A stretch of 64,000 nucleotides of DNA from Deltaproteobacteria bacterium (GTDB lineage: Bacteria; Desulfobacterota; Desulfomonilia; UBA1062). Shown in pieces: positions 17,432 through 25,436 of the stretch. Below the pieces are notes generated by a model. That model worked only from the letters and a program-made list of their open reading frames with translations. It was not told the DNA's origin and did not search any database. The translations under genes were made by a program, and so were the position numbers. The number at the start of each line of letters is the position of its first letter. Position 1 is the first letter of the stretch. The stretch covers positions 1 to 64,000 of the forward strand of contig JAHDRW010000032.1 in NCBI GenBank assembly GCA_018433085.1. Direction: 5' to 3'.

Positions 17432-17890
17432 ATGGATGTACAACTGGTGAATCCGTTCATCGACGCAACGGTTCACGTGCTGGCGTCTCTTGCCTTCACC
17501 GAGGCCCACGTGGGGAAGCCCTATCTGAAAAAAGACCCGGTGGCTCAGGGTGACGTGTCAGGCGTGGTCGGTCTGTCCGGGGAGACCAAGGGGACCATTT
17601 CCGTGACCTTCACCAGGAAATGCATCCTGACGATCGTCTCCAAGATGTTCGGAGAAGAGCTCACCGAGATCAACGACGAGGTCAAAGATGCGGTGGGCGA
17701 GATCCTGAACATCGTCTCGGGGAGCGGTAGGCAGAGATTGCAGGCCATGGGCAAGACCATGACCGGGGCCATTCCCACGGTGATAACCGGGAAAAATCAC
17801 GTCATCAGCCATGTCACCACCCACCCGATCATTGCCGTGCCCTTTCATACGGAAAACGGCGACTTCACCTTCGAAGTCTGCTTCGAGTAG
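17432..17890 (+). CDS. CheX-like phosphatase, copy 2
   Basis: A 152-residue paralogue of the protein at 16112-16573, with the same ExxN motif (Glu90, Asn93) and the same length. AGAGGGAATCAT leads the ATG. It is followed 35 bases later by the HEAT-receiver gene, which suggests cotranscription and action on that receiver. The two copies differ mostly in the first half and in SGSGRQR against SGQARQK after the motif, so they may have different partners. Confidence 0.9.
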   Translation: MDVQLVNPFIDATVHVLASLAFTEAHVGKPYLKKDPVAQGDVSGVVGLSGETKGTISVTFTRKCILTIVSKMFGEELTEINDEVKDAVGEILNIVSGSGRQRLQAMGKTMTGAIPTVITGKNHVISHVTTHPIIAVPFHTENGDFTFEVCFE

Positions 17891-17925
17891 CAGAAAAACG
17901 CGGGAAAGGTTCAGAGGAGAACGTC

Positions 17926-19530
17926 ATGAGCCGGCTTGCCGATTTTGAATCAAGGGACTTCATCGAGCAGATATCCATACTCAACGCCCTGGTGGAGAAG
18001 AACGAAAGCGATTCGATCCCCGCGCTCACCTCGCTCATGAAAAAGATACCGGAGCACGACGCCGTGGGCCTCGTGATCCGTGACACGCTGAAATCGCTGC
18101 TCTCGGGGAGCGAGAAGCACACAACGGACTGTCTTGCATCCGGAAACCCGGCGGTCCGGAATATGTGCATCGAGGTGGCCGGCCAGAAACATTTCGCCTC
18201 CGCAGCGCCGTTCATCCGCGATATGGCCGCGCAGGCGGCCGAGGAAAACGACCACGGCATGCTGTTCATCCTCCTGTCGAGCCTTGCACAGCTCAATCCC
18301 CGGGACTCGCTCGATCTCTTCAGGGAGCACCTTGATCACGAGGACCCCTCTGTCGCCTCCCTGTGCATCAGAATGGCAGGGGTCCTGGCCGATGCCGCTT
18401 CGATCGCCCGTCTCCGCCGGATCGTCGTCGAGGCCGGTTCGGATGAAAACTACGAAGAATGCAGCCTGCAGACGGCAAGCGCCATCGATTCCCTGGGCAA
18501 ACTCGGAAGCGAGGATGTGGCATCCTTTCTCGCCTCGCAGATTCATCACCGGTGTCCTGCCGCAAGAAGGCTGATTCATCACGAACTGACGGAGATCGGA
18601 AACGTCGCAGTGGCGCCGATATCGGTTATCCTCAGTGAAGTCGACCCGGACAGAAAGATTCTCGCCGCCAACGTGCTGGGACTCATCGGCACCAGGGAGG
18701 CCGGAAACGTCCTGGTCGCCGCCATGGACAAGGGGCTTGCAGGCGACCTGAACACCCGTTTCGCGATCTACGACGCCCTGGGCCGCATACCGGGCATGAA
18801 GAGCCTGGTCTGCCTGTCGGACGGGCTCCAGGAGCAGGACGAGATGGTCCTCACGGCGGTGGTGTCATCGCTCGACAAACAGTACAACCCCTGGATCATC
18901 GACCGGATCGTCGAGATCATGGGCAAGGATTCCCCGCACGGCCGCGCGCTGACCAGGGCCATCATCGCCTCGCGGTCTCTCGACATTTTCGAGGCCCTGT
19001 ATCTCAAGGATGAAACGATCGGAATCCGGCTCGTGGGAGAGATCGTGCGTACCGGAGACAGAGAGCTCGCCGATTTGTTCCAGGAGAAGCTCCGGGAGAT
19101 GAACACCGGCCGTTCACAAGCCGACATCGGTCTCCTTAAAAGCGTTTCCGCACCGGAAGAAAAAACCCGTATCCTGGCCGTGGACGACTCCCGGGCCATG
19201 TTGAACTTCTACAGCAGCATCCTCTCGGAGATCGGGGTGAACCTGTCTACCGCCCCCAACGGGAAAGAGGCCCTGGACATTCTCCTGGCAGGCAATGAAT
19301 ACCATCTCGTCATCACCGACATGAACATGCCGGTAATGGACGGCATCGAGCTGACCAGGCAGATGGGCTCACACCCGGCGCTTGCGGAAACTCCCGTCAT
19401 CATGGTGACCACCGAGTCCGACCACTCGCAGGAAAGCCTGGCAAGAAAGGCAGGGGTTGTCGCGTTCCTGCACAAACCCTTCAGTGCGGACAAGCTCCAC
19501 GACATGGTCCGGACATACCGGAAGCCGTGA
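17926..19530 (+). CDS. HEAT-repeat protein with a C-terminal response-regulator receiver domain
   Basis: The 534-residue product has an N-terminal region of about 390 residues made of alpha-helical HEAT-like repeats (patterns such as ALGRIPGMKSLVCLSDGLQE) and a complete CheY-type receiver at 414-534. The receiver has the acidic pair Asp420/Asp421, phospho-acceptor Asp465 in VITDMNMPVMDG, the TTE switch and Lys517 in HKPFS. There is no DNA-binding or enzyme output domain after it, so signalling likely changes how the HEAT scaffold binds a partner. It follows a CheX gene at 35 bases; GAGGAG is the ribosome binding site. Confidence 0.85.
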   Translation: MSRLADFESRDFIEQISILNALVEKNESDSIPALTSLMKKIPEHDAVGLVIRDTLKSLLSGSEKHTTDCLASGNPAVRNMCIEVAGQKHFASAAPFIRDMAAQAAEENDHGMLFILLSSLAQLNPRDSLDLFREHLDHEDPSVASLCIRMAGVLADAASIARLRRIVVEAGSDENYEECSLQTASAIDSLGKLGSEDVASFLASQIHHRCPAARRLIHHELTEIGNVAVAPISVILSEVDPDRKILAANVLGLIGTREAGNVLVAAMDKGLAGDLNTRFAIYDALGRIPGMKSLVCLSDGLQEQDEMVLTAVVSSLDKQYNPWIIDRIVEIMGKDSPHGRALTRAIIASRSLDIFEALYLKDETIGIRLVGEIVRTGDRELADLFQEKLREMNTGRSQADIGLLKSVSAPEEKTRILAVDDSRAMLNFYSSILSEIGVNLSTAPNGKEALDILLAGNEYHLVITDMNMPVMDGIELTRQMGSHPALAETPVIMVTTESDHSQESLARKAGVVAFLHKPFSADKLHDMVRTYRKP

Positions 19531-19642
19531 CGCGCGGTATCCCGGGCGCCAATCTTCTCATGGTGACGGGTGAATGTCGTTAGTGCAGGCAGGGGCCGTT
19601 ACGGTACGGGCACGAACACGATAAAAAGGGCAAAAGGCGGGA

Positions 19643-19663
19643 CGCCCCAGGACAGAAGGGGCG
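19643..19663 (-). terminator. Possible terminator of the selenoprotein gene
   Basis: On the minus strand CGCCCC pairs with GGGGCG around nine bases and is followed by T-rich sequence (CCTTTTGCCCTTTTT). It lies about 40 bases past the TAA at 19702. The stem is short. Confidence 0.4.
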
Positions 19664-19701
19664 GCAGAAGCACCCCCTCGCCCTGTGCGCTCTGATACAT
19701 C

Positions 19702-20016
19702 TTAGCAGCTTGTGCAGCCGCTGCAGTCGCTCTTTCCGGAGAGGGCCGAGGTAATGATGAACCCCTCGCCCATGGAGCTCGCGATATAATCTATCCGGAT
19801 GGGTTTGACCTGCTCCAGCAGGCTCTTTTCGACGATGAATTTGAACCCCCCGGTCTCGATGACTTCGTCGGTTTCGTTTGGCTCATCCAGAGCCAATCCC
19901 AATGTGGGCCCCCCTCAACCGACGCCGGCGACAACGACCCTCAGCGGCTCTATCTCCTGCCTGGTCTTGAAGAACTCTTCGACCTTCTGTGTTGCCTTCT
20001 CGGTTACTTCGAGCAT
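19702..20016 (-). CDS. HesB/IscA-like selenoprotein (in-frame UGA read as selenocysteine)
   Basis: Reading minus from ATG 20016 gives MLEVTEKATQKVEEFFKTRQ, then VVVAGVG, a TGA at 19917-19915 (codon 34), then GGPTLGLALDEPNE and on to TAA at 19702, 104 residues in all. In IscA/HesB/ErpA proteins the position before (S/G)G..GLALDE is the conserved cluster-binding Cys, so UGA as selenocysteine fits exactly; HesB-like selenoproteins are a known family in anaerobes. A perfect 7-bp hairpin starts 18 bases after the UGA, as a bacterial SECIS should. The C terminus SDCSGCTSC supplies more Cys. AAAGGAGAG precedes the ATG. Standard gene finders would call only the piece after the UGA. The role (Fe-S or redox chemistry) is inferred. 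Confidence 0.88.
19878..19896 (-). promoter_or_regulatory. Bacterial SECIS-like hairpin
   Basis: On the mRNA, UUGGCUC pairs perfectly with GAGCCAA around the loop UGGAU, which has the G and U expected in the apical loop recognised by SelB. It starts 18 bases after the UGA at 19915, within the usual distance, and lies inside the coding region as in bacterial selenoprotein mRNAs. Confidence 0.75.
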
Positions 20017-20229
20017 TCATTCTCTCCTTTCGTGCTGCCGGATCGCCATTATCGCTCTTCTGATCATGCGATCTCTCAGGTTTCGTGGCATAGTACTGAA
20101 TGATTGTCGAGGAATCAACAAAGAAAGTTTGGTGCATGCACACGCTGAAGGAAATATTAGAGAAAAGGCCTTTCCCCTCTCCTGTCCGAAAAGACGGAAG
20201 GCGCCGGGCGATCTTTTCTCATATTCTCC

Positions 20230-20257
20230 TGTAACCTCTCCTCGGAATCTGCGTTAT
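20230..20257 (+). promoter_or_regulatory. Possible ECF-type promoter before the sigma gene
   Basis: TGTAACC and CGTTAT are 15 bases apart, resembling ECF promoters with an AAC-type -35 and CGT-type -10. The transcription start would fall a few bases before the ATG, giving an almost leaderless mRNA if the first Met is used. This would fit autoregulation, but the match is by eye. Confidence 0.35.
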
Positions 20258-20266
20258 ACTTGCATC

Positions 20267-20734
20267 ATGCACCCGATGGAGACCATTTTCGAGGAGAACA
20301 AGGGCAGACTGTTCTCGTACCTTGTGCGCATGACAGGAGATTCGGACGTGGCGCGTGATATCCTGCAGGAGAGCTTTACCCGTTGCATGGAGCGGTATAC
20401 CGACCGCGAGGTTGCCCCTGCCCTCCTTTTCACGATCGCACGCAATGTCTTCATCGATCACCTGCGAAGGAATTCCCGCTACACCGGCCTCAAGGATGAA
20501 GAACGGGACACCCGCCCGGGCCCGGAGCATGCGCTCGTGACAAGGGACCGCTGCGCGAGGGTCCTGGCGGGGTTGCAAAGGCTGAACCAGGATGAGCGTG
20601 ACGTGCTCTCCATGGTCGTGAGCAGCTCTCTCTCCTATGCCGAGATCGCGGAGGTCATGTGTCTGAGCGTGGCCAATGTCAAGGTAAAGGTCCACCGGGC
20701 CCGGCTCAAGCTGAGAGATTATCTGGAGGAATGA
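20267..20734 (+). CDS. ECF-family RNA polymerase sigma factor
   Basis: A 155-residue sigma-70-like protein with region 2 (NKGRLFSYLVRMTGDSDVARDILQESF, where the last part binds core and -10) and region 4 (ALVTRDRCARVLAGL... YAEIAEVMCLSVANVKVKVHR, a helix-turn-helix for the -35). No region 1 or 3, as usual for ECF factors. The ATG at 20267 or the next Met at 20276 may start; both fit the fold, and no clear ribosome binding site is seen. The gene is followed by its likely anti-sigma gene, whose start lies just after this stop. Confidence 0.92.
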   Translation: MHPMETIFEENKGRLFSYLVRMTGDSDVARDILQESFTRCMERYTDREVAPALLFTIARNVFIDHLRRNSRYTGLKDEERDTRPGPEHALVTRDRCARVLAGLQRLNQDERDVLSMVVSSSLSYAEIAEVMCLSVANVKVKVHRARLKLRDYLEE

Positions 20735-20736
20735 GT

Positions 20737-21309
20737 ATGGATAGTCAGGATACGATCATGAGCATGTTCATCGATGACGAGCTGAGCATCGACGAGAAGA
20801 AGGTGTTCGTGGAACGGGTTCACGCGAGCAACAGGTTCAAGGACGAGACCATCGCCCTGCTGGACCAGGAAAAGGAGCTCCGCGCCGGGATAACCGAAGA
20901 GATTCCCGACCTTGAACGCGTGATCGTGCCCGTGAGGCCGCACGTCCCGGCCATACCCCGGCCGCTGGTGATCGTAGCGGCGGCCATGGTTGCGGCCGTG
21001 CTCGTGCTCTCCTTTGCCCTGGTGATTCAGCTCGGCCCGACCGACACCTCCCACCGTTTCGTCGTCTACCTGCCGGATGCATCCCGGGTGGACATTGCCG
21101 GGAGTTTCACCGGATGGGAGAAGGTTCCCCTGAGACAACAGGGCGGGAGCGGCTACTGGGAAATCACCCTGGATATTCCCCTGGGGGAACACCGCTTCAC
21201 TTATGTCCTGGAAGACGACACCCGTTTCGTGGACCCCACGGTCCCCACCCGCGAACACGATGACTTCGGCGGAGAAAACTCCATCCTGCTTGCAGGAACG
21301 GGCCTGTGA
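20737..21309 (+). CDS. Membrane anti-sigma factor with an extracytoplasmic CBM48/E-set domain
   Basis: The 190-residue protein starts with a helical cytosolic part (about 1-65) typical of an anti-sigma domain, then one membrane helix at about 77-98, then a beta domain at about 107-186. That domain (DASRVDIAGSFTGWEKVPL...YWEITLDIPLGEHRFTYVLE) matches the glycogen-binding-like AMPK/isoamylase E-set. The ATG at 20737 follows GGAGGA by six bases and is preferred to ATG 20731. Signal sensing by a sugar-binding outer domain is an inference. Its end overlaps the following GTG, so expression is coupled. Confidence 0.85.
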   Translation: MDSQDTIMSMFIDDELSIDEKKVFVERVHASNRFKDETIALLDQEKELRAGITEEIPDLERVIVPVRPHVPAIPRPLVIVAAAMVAAVLVLSFALVIQLGPTDTSHRFVVYLPDASRVDIAGSFTGWEKVPLRQQGGSGYWEITLDIPLGEHRFTYVLEDDTRFVDPTVPTREHDDFGGENSILLAGTGL

Positions 21310-21632
21310 GGCGCTCGGTCGTTCTGCCCATCGTGCTCGGTCTGATTCTGGCAGGCTGCGCCCACCACTATCAGAAGGTGGAGAACGGCACCGTGAAACT
21401 GTTCCTCCACGCCCCGGATGCCCGGGAGGTCGTCTTCGTTTCCTCCCTCGACGGGTATCGGCCCCACCCGGCGCACAAGATCGACGCGTCCACGTGGATG
21501 GTGAGCGCGCCCGCCGGTGAGGAGTTCAGCTACTTCTACCTTGTGGACGGCCGTGCGCTCGTGCCCGAGTGCGCCTACCGCGAGGACGACGGATTCGGGC
21601 AAGGCAGCTGCATTTACCTGCCGGACATGTAA
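21306..21632 (+). CDS. Lipoprotein with a CBM48/E-set-like domain
   Basis: Translation starts at GTG overlapping the TGA of the anti-sigma gene. The signal peptide LGLILAGC puts the lipid on Cys18. The mature part (VKLFLHAPDAREVVFVSSLDGY...WMVSAPAGEEFSYFYLVDGR) repeats the pattern of the outer domain of the anti-sigma factor, so it is probably a 108-residue paralogue tethered to a membrane. It might bind the same ligand or the anti-sigma factor itself. No enzymatic residues are evident. Confidence 0.8.
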   Translation: MRRSVVLPIVLGLILAGCAHHYQKVENGTVKLFLHAPDAREVVFVSSLDGYRPHPAHKIDASTWMVSAPAGEEFSYFYLVDGRALVPECAYREDDGFGQGSCIYLPDM

Positions 21633-21686
21633 CCTTTTGATGCCTCGCACGTTTTAAGCAGGCAGAAAGAGCAAAGGAGAAACGAT

Positions 21687-22646
21687 ATGAAAAAAATTCT
21701 GGTTCTCATCGGCATCGTGCTGTTGTGCGGCACCTCTACCGCCTTCGGCGACGAGGTTGATCAGGAACTGTCCGGGGCATCGGAACAGGTCCGGACGAAC
21801 ACACGGGAGATGATCCGGCTGGGGGCGAACAGCGAAGAGGCCCTCAGGATGGCCAGGCTCATGGTGCGCACCCGGTTTCAGGAGGAGCATACGATCAGGG
21901 CCCAGGAGATCGTGATGAACGCCCTGAAGGAAGGGCAGCCGGCTGAGCCTGTCATGAACAAGGCCTTCGAGGGCATGACGAAAAAGGTCCAGGCGGAAAA
22001 GATCGTGCAGGCCATGGAAATAACCAGGTCCCGGTACGCATACGCCTATGGAACGGCGCGCGGCCTCACCGGCGAGGACCGGGAGGTCCGCAGGATCGGC
22101 GAGGCGGTTGCCGAGGGCATGGCTGCCGGATTGACAAAAGAGGATACCGGGAGAATCGCGGAAAAGATCCGCGAGGTCGCCCGGGAGCGCCGGAGGGATC
22201 AGTCCCGGGACCAGACCGGGGAACTGGCCGGCGAGAGCTTCATGGTCGCTCGGGAGATGACCCGGCGGGGGGTGCCGTCGCAGATCGCGGCCGAGGCAGT
22301 ATCGCAGGCCCTGGAAAAGGGATATGGTGAACGCGAGATGGCGACGCTCAGGCACACGTTCATGAAGGAGTCGCAGCAGGGAGATCCCCGCCGGATAGCC
22401 GAGCGCTACTGCCGTGCCATACACAGCGGCACGTCATCCGAAGGGTTGAAGGCCGCAGGCAGATATGGTGATGCGGGCTCCGGTGGATCGGTTGGCGGGA
22501 CAGGCTCCGGGTATGGGGCAGGCTCGGCCTCGCAGGGCGCCGGCGGGAGCAGTGGCAGCGGCGATGGATCGGGCGGCGGGTCCGGAGGATCATCGGGCGG
22601 CGGCTCCGGTCACGGCGGAGGCGGCTCGGGCGGCGGCAGAAAATAA
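21687..22646 (+). CDS. Secreted Gly/Ser-rich protein, part of the sigma-factor operon
   Basis: A cleavable signal peptide (MKKILVLIGIVLLCGTSTAFG, cleaved after FG) is followed by about 230 residues of charged helices rich in Arg, Glu and Gln (EEALRMARLMVRTRF..., several repeated units of 'MNKAFEGM..VxAxE' type) and a C-terminal tail of about 55 residues that is almost all Gly and Ser with His at its end. A ribosome binding site, AAAGGAG, precedes the ATG. The protein has no known fold that I recognise. Its place at the end of the ECF operon suggests an envelope-stress or matrix product. Confidence 0.75.
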   Translation: MKKILVLIGIVLLCGTSTAFGDEVDQELSGASEQVRTNTREMIRLGANSEEALRMARLMVRTRFQEEHTIRAQEIVMNALKEGQPAEPVMNKAFEGMTKKVQAEKIVQAMEITRSRYAYAYGTARGLTGEDREVRRIGEAVAEGMAAGLTKEDTGRIAEKIREVARERRRDQSRDQTGELAGESFMVAREMTRRGVPSQIAAEAVSQALEKGYGEREMATLRHTFMKESQQGDPRRIAERYCRAIHSGTSSEGLKAAGRYGDAGSGGSVGGTGSGYGAGSASQGAGGSSGSGDGSGGGSGGSSGGGSGHGGGGSGGGRK

Positions 22647-22678
22647 CCATCCCTGCCAACGGACCACGCATAAACATA

Positions 22679-22704
22679 AACGAGGGGCTTTCGAGCCCCT
22701 CGTT
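22679..22704 (+). terminator. Hairpin with UUCG loop, probable terminator
   Basis: AACGAGGGGCT pairs perfectly with AGCCCCTCGTT around a stable UUCG tetraloop, 33 bases after the stop of the sigma operon. The U tract is short (UUAUCC), so strength is uncertain. Confidence 0.55.
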
Positions 22705-22993
22705 ATCCGGCATCCTGGAAATGCGCATTCCTCTCTTCTTCCCGGGTTCCTGAATCCTCCGGCATCCTGAGAAATGTTCCCCCATGGGCGAATCCGGAAA
22801 TGCGCGTTCACCGCGGCCGGCACCTGAACGCCGATATCCTTTTCCCCCGTCATCCCGTCCTCATCAGCGTGCCCGTGAAAACCCAGGTGTTCTGACAGAA
22901 CTTCATCCGTATCATTATACCTACAAGGAAAAAGCGCTTCGGACCTTGCCGCAGGCGTTCATATCCGGCGTGCAAACGGGAGGTTCTAATGCC
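22705..22993. other. Intergenic region before pcs
   Basis: With the terminator and bases before it, about 350 bases lie between the sigma operon and phosphatidylcholine synthase. The upstream open frame here has no ribosome binding site and a low-complexity content, so it is left as non-coding. Confidence 0.45.
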
Positions 22994-23692
22994 GTGAACA
23001 TTGCGAAGCTGCTCGCTGCGGGCGTACACGCCTATACCAGCCTGGGGGCCGTTCTGGCCTTTATTGCCTTCCTTGCCATGCGGGAACAGAACGGCCGGGT
23101 GTTCCTCGTTGCACTGTGGATCGCCGTAATCGTTGACTCCACCGACGGCATACTGGCACGGCGCTTCCGGGTAAACGAAGTCCTTCCCGGGTTCAACGGG
23201 CGGCGGCTTGACGACATCATCGACTACATCACCTACGCCTTTCTTCCCTGCCTGGGTTTTGTCGAGTTCGGGATACTGCCTGGAAACCTTGCATTCCTGG
23301 CGGTTCTCCCCCTGCTGTCGAGCGCCTACGGGTTCAGCCGCGAGCAGGCCAAAACCGAGGACGCTTTTGTCGGTTTCCCCTCGTACTGGAACCTTGTCTT
23401 TCTCTACCTGTATCTGCTGAAGCCGCCCGCCGGGACAGCGATCGGCGTGCTGGTGGCGCTTTCGATCCTCGTGTTCGTGCCCACACAGTATCTCTACCCC
23501 TCCCGGACGCAATGGCTCAGACAGGTCAACCTCGTTCTCGCGGGCCTGTACCTGGCGGTTATCGGATACCTGAGCCTCTTTCCCGATTCGCGGGAAGCGG
23601 AGACCATCGCCTGGCTTTCTCTCATATACCCGCTCTATTATATGGCGGTCTCCTTGTCGCGCCCGCAAAAACAGATCGATCACGGCCTGTAA
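22994..23692 (+). CDS. pcs: Phosphatidylcholine synthase
   Basis: Joins CDP-diacylglycerol and choline to make phosphatidylcholine in the inner membrane. The CDP-alcohol phosphatidyltransferase motif is present: DSTDGILAR followed by GRRLDDIIDYIT, with Asp51, Asp73 and Asp77 of the catalytic set. About eight membrane helices follow. The spacing and the words VLPGF.GRRLDD are characteristic of Pcs rather than PgsA or PssA. The start is GTG with GGGAGG upstream; the in-frame ATG 210 bases earlier would add a proline-rich tail with no known match. The presence implies the cell takes up choline. Confidence 0.85.
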   Translation: MNIAKLLAAGVHAYTSLGAVLAFIAFLAMREQNGRVFLVALWIAVIVDSTDGILARRFRVNEVLPGFNGRRLDDIIDYITYAFLPCLGFVEFGILPGNLAFLAVLPLLSSAYGFSREQAKTEDAFVGFPSYWNLVFLYLYLLKPPAGTAIGVLVALSILVFVPTQYLYPSRTQWLRQVNLVLAGLYLAVIGYLSLFPDSREAETIAWLSLIYPLYYMAVSLSRPQKQIDHGL

Positions 23693-23871
23693 AACATAGC
23701 TCCCGCGCGTGGAACCCGCACTATTCCCCACACATCTGCCCTAGGCATCTCAATCAAAGGGGGCTGTTCCTCTCGTTCTCCCTCCGGTCCGTGCATCCCT
23801 CACGACCCGCCTGTCGATCTCTGCAGGGCTGTGGCGTAGGCTTAAGAAAAAGCAATCCGGGAGGTACCTTC

Positions 23872-24107
23872 GTGCCCGCGAGAAAGAAAAAGCCCTCACG
23901 AGACAGGGAAAAAGAATATTCCCGCCATCAGTTTGCAGACAAGCTCCGTCGCCTGGCGGACAGCATCGAGCAGGGAAAGAGGTTCAGGATTCAGATCGCG
24001 GGAGAGCGCATATCCGTCCCGCCCACAACGCCTTCATCAGCATCGAACACGAGCGGGAAGGCGGCAGGGAGGAGATAGAATTCCAACTCAAGTGGACCGT
24101 ATCCTGA
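23872..24107 (+). pseudogene. Frameshifted amphi-Trp-domain protein
   Basis: From GTG 23872 (GGGAGGT before it) the frame reads MPARKKKPSRDREKEYSRHQ, LRRLADSIEQGKRFRIQIAGERISVPP, the start of a small amphi-Trp domain. At 24025 the frame moves: skipping two bases (AC) gives NAFISIEHEREGGREEIE then FQLKWTVS and a stop at 24107, which completes the domain. Without that shift translation ends early in unrelated residues. Either the gene is broken or the sequence has an indel at CCCACAAC. Function of the intact domain is unknown. Confidence 0.7.
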
Positions 24108-24245
24108 AAAGAACGGCTTCGAGAGTTTCTTGCCTTCGCCACGGGCCGTTCGGGAAGTGGTTGTATCCGCGCGGGAATCGCATTATTACATAAAAACCTT
24201 ATGACGGTGCGGTTCATGGTGAGCAAGGGCGGTGAGGAAATCAAG

Positions 24246-25343
24246 ATGGCGATGGTTTTACTCTTTATCCTTGGTCTGGCACTCCTGATCGGAGGCGCAG
24301 AGCTGCTGGTACGCGGCGCGTCACGGCTTGCAGGACTGGCAGGTATATCTCCGCTCATCATCGGGCTTACCGTTGTCGCCTTCGGCACCAGTTCCCCGGA
24401 GCTGGCGGTAAGCATCCGGTCGTCACTCCTCTCTTCGGCAGGGGCTGATATCGCGCTCGGGAACGTGGTGGGCAGCAATATTTTCAATGTCTTGTTCATC
24501 CTCGGGCTGTCCGCCCTGGTCGAGCCCCTGAGCGTATCCCGGCAGCTGGTCCGCATCGATGTGCCCATCATGGTGGGGATCTCGCTCCTCCTGTTCTTCA
24601 TGGCGCTGGACGGGCGTGTCGGCCGTATCGACGGACTCGTGCTCTTCCTCGGCATCCTGGCGTATACCCTTTTTACCATCCGCCAGGGCCGGAAAGCCGG
24701 GAACGATACCGCCGAAACGCAGAGAAACGAATCAGGAGACGGACGGTATATCGCGGTAGGGAGCGTGATGCTCATGGTTATCGGCCTGGCCATGCTGGTG
24801 CTCGGTTCCCACTGGCTGGTGCGCACCGCGGTCGTCATGGCGGAAAGGCTCGGAATCAGCGATCTGGTCGTCGGTCTGACCGTGGTGGCCGCCGGGACCT
24901 CCCTGCCCGAGGCTGCGACCTCGGTGATAGCGAGTGTAAAGGGAGAGCGGGATATCGCTGTGGGGAATGTCGTGGGAAGCAATATATTCAACATACTCTC
25001 CGTACTCGGTCTCAGCGCACTTGTGGGCTCCCACGGGATCCGGGTGCCCCTCCCGGCGATGTGGTTCGACATACCGATCCTGATTGCGGCGGCGGCCGTC
25101 TGCCTGCCGGTATTCATCACCGGTTTCCGGATATCCCGCCTGGAGGGGCTGCTCTTCGTGGGCTATTACCTCCTCTACACGCTCTATCTCGTGATGGCGG
25201 GCGCGCACCACAAGTCCCTGCCGTTCCTTACACATGGCATCCTTTTCTTTGTCCTTCCCCTGACCGGTATCATGATCCTGATCCCGCTATATCTCCAGAT
25301 CCGAAAAGGTTCTGTGGCCGGCCCTTATCACCCCCGGCGTTAA
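24246..25343 (+). CDS. CaCA-family sodium/calcium exchanger
   Basis: A 365-residue membrane protein with ten or so helices and the two alpha repeats GLTVVAFGTSSPELAVSI and GLTVVAAGTSLPEAATSV, each carrying the acidic residue and polar GTS motif that bind calcium. It matches the YrbG type, which exchanges Na+ or H+ for Ca2+ at the inner membrane. The ATG at 24246 (AGGAAATC upstream) is preferred to 24201. A short cytosolic loop joins the halves near 150-160. It is followed by the TSUP gene about 90 bases later. Confidence 0.9.
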   Translation: MAMVLLFILGLALLIGGAELLVRGASRLAGLAGISPLIIGLTVVAFGTSSPELAVSIRSSLLSSAGADIALGNVVGSNIFNVLFILGLSALVEPLSVSRQLVRIDVPIMVGISLLLFFMALDGRVGRIDGLVLFLGILAYTLFTIRQGRKAGNDTAETQRNESGDGRYIAVGSVMLMVIGLAMLVLGSHWLVRTAVVMAERLGISDLVVGLTVVAAGTSLPEAATSVIASVKGERDIAVGNVVGSNIFNILSVLGLSALVGSHGIRVPLPAMWFDIPILIAAAAVCLPVFITGFRISRLEGLLFVGYYLLYTLYLVMAGAHHKSLPFLTHGILFFVLPLTGIMILIPLYLQIRKGSVAGPYHPRR

Positions 25344-25436
25344 CAATTTTCGCCAACAGGTATTCTGTGTTGCGAACCCGTCCGTATCCGGCTATCACTA
25401 CATTTTTAAGGACATGAAAAAAAGAGGAGGCCTTTC

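Noticed and set aside
19702-19902. A short 66-codon protein or pseudogene of the IscA family
   Set aside because: The upstream part joins in the same frame through one UGA with a SECIS-like hairpin, so a selenoprotein explains it better than truncation.
22784-22993. An N-terminal extension of phosphatidylcholine synthase
   Set aside because: It is rich in Pro and Arg, has no ribosome binding site, and a GTG with GGGAGG upstream gives the normal protein length.
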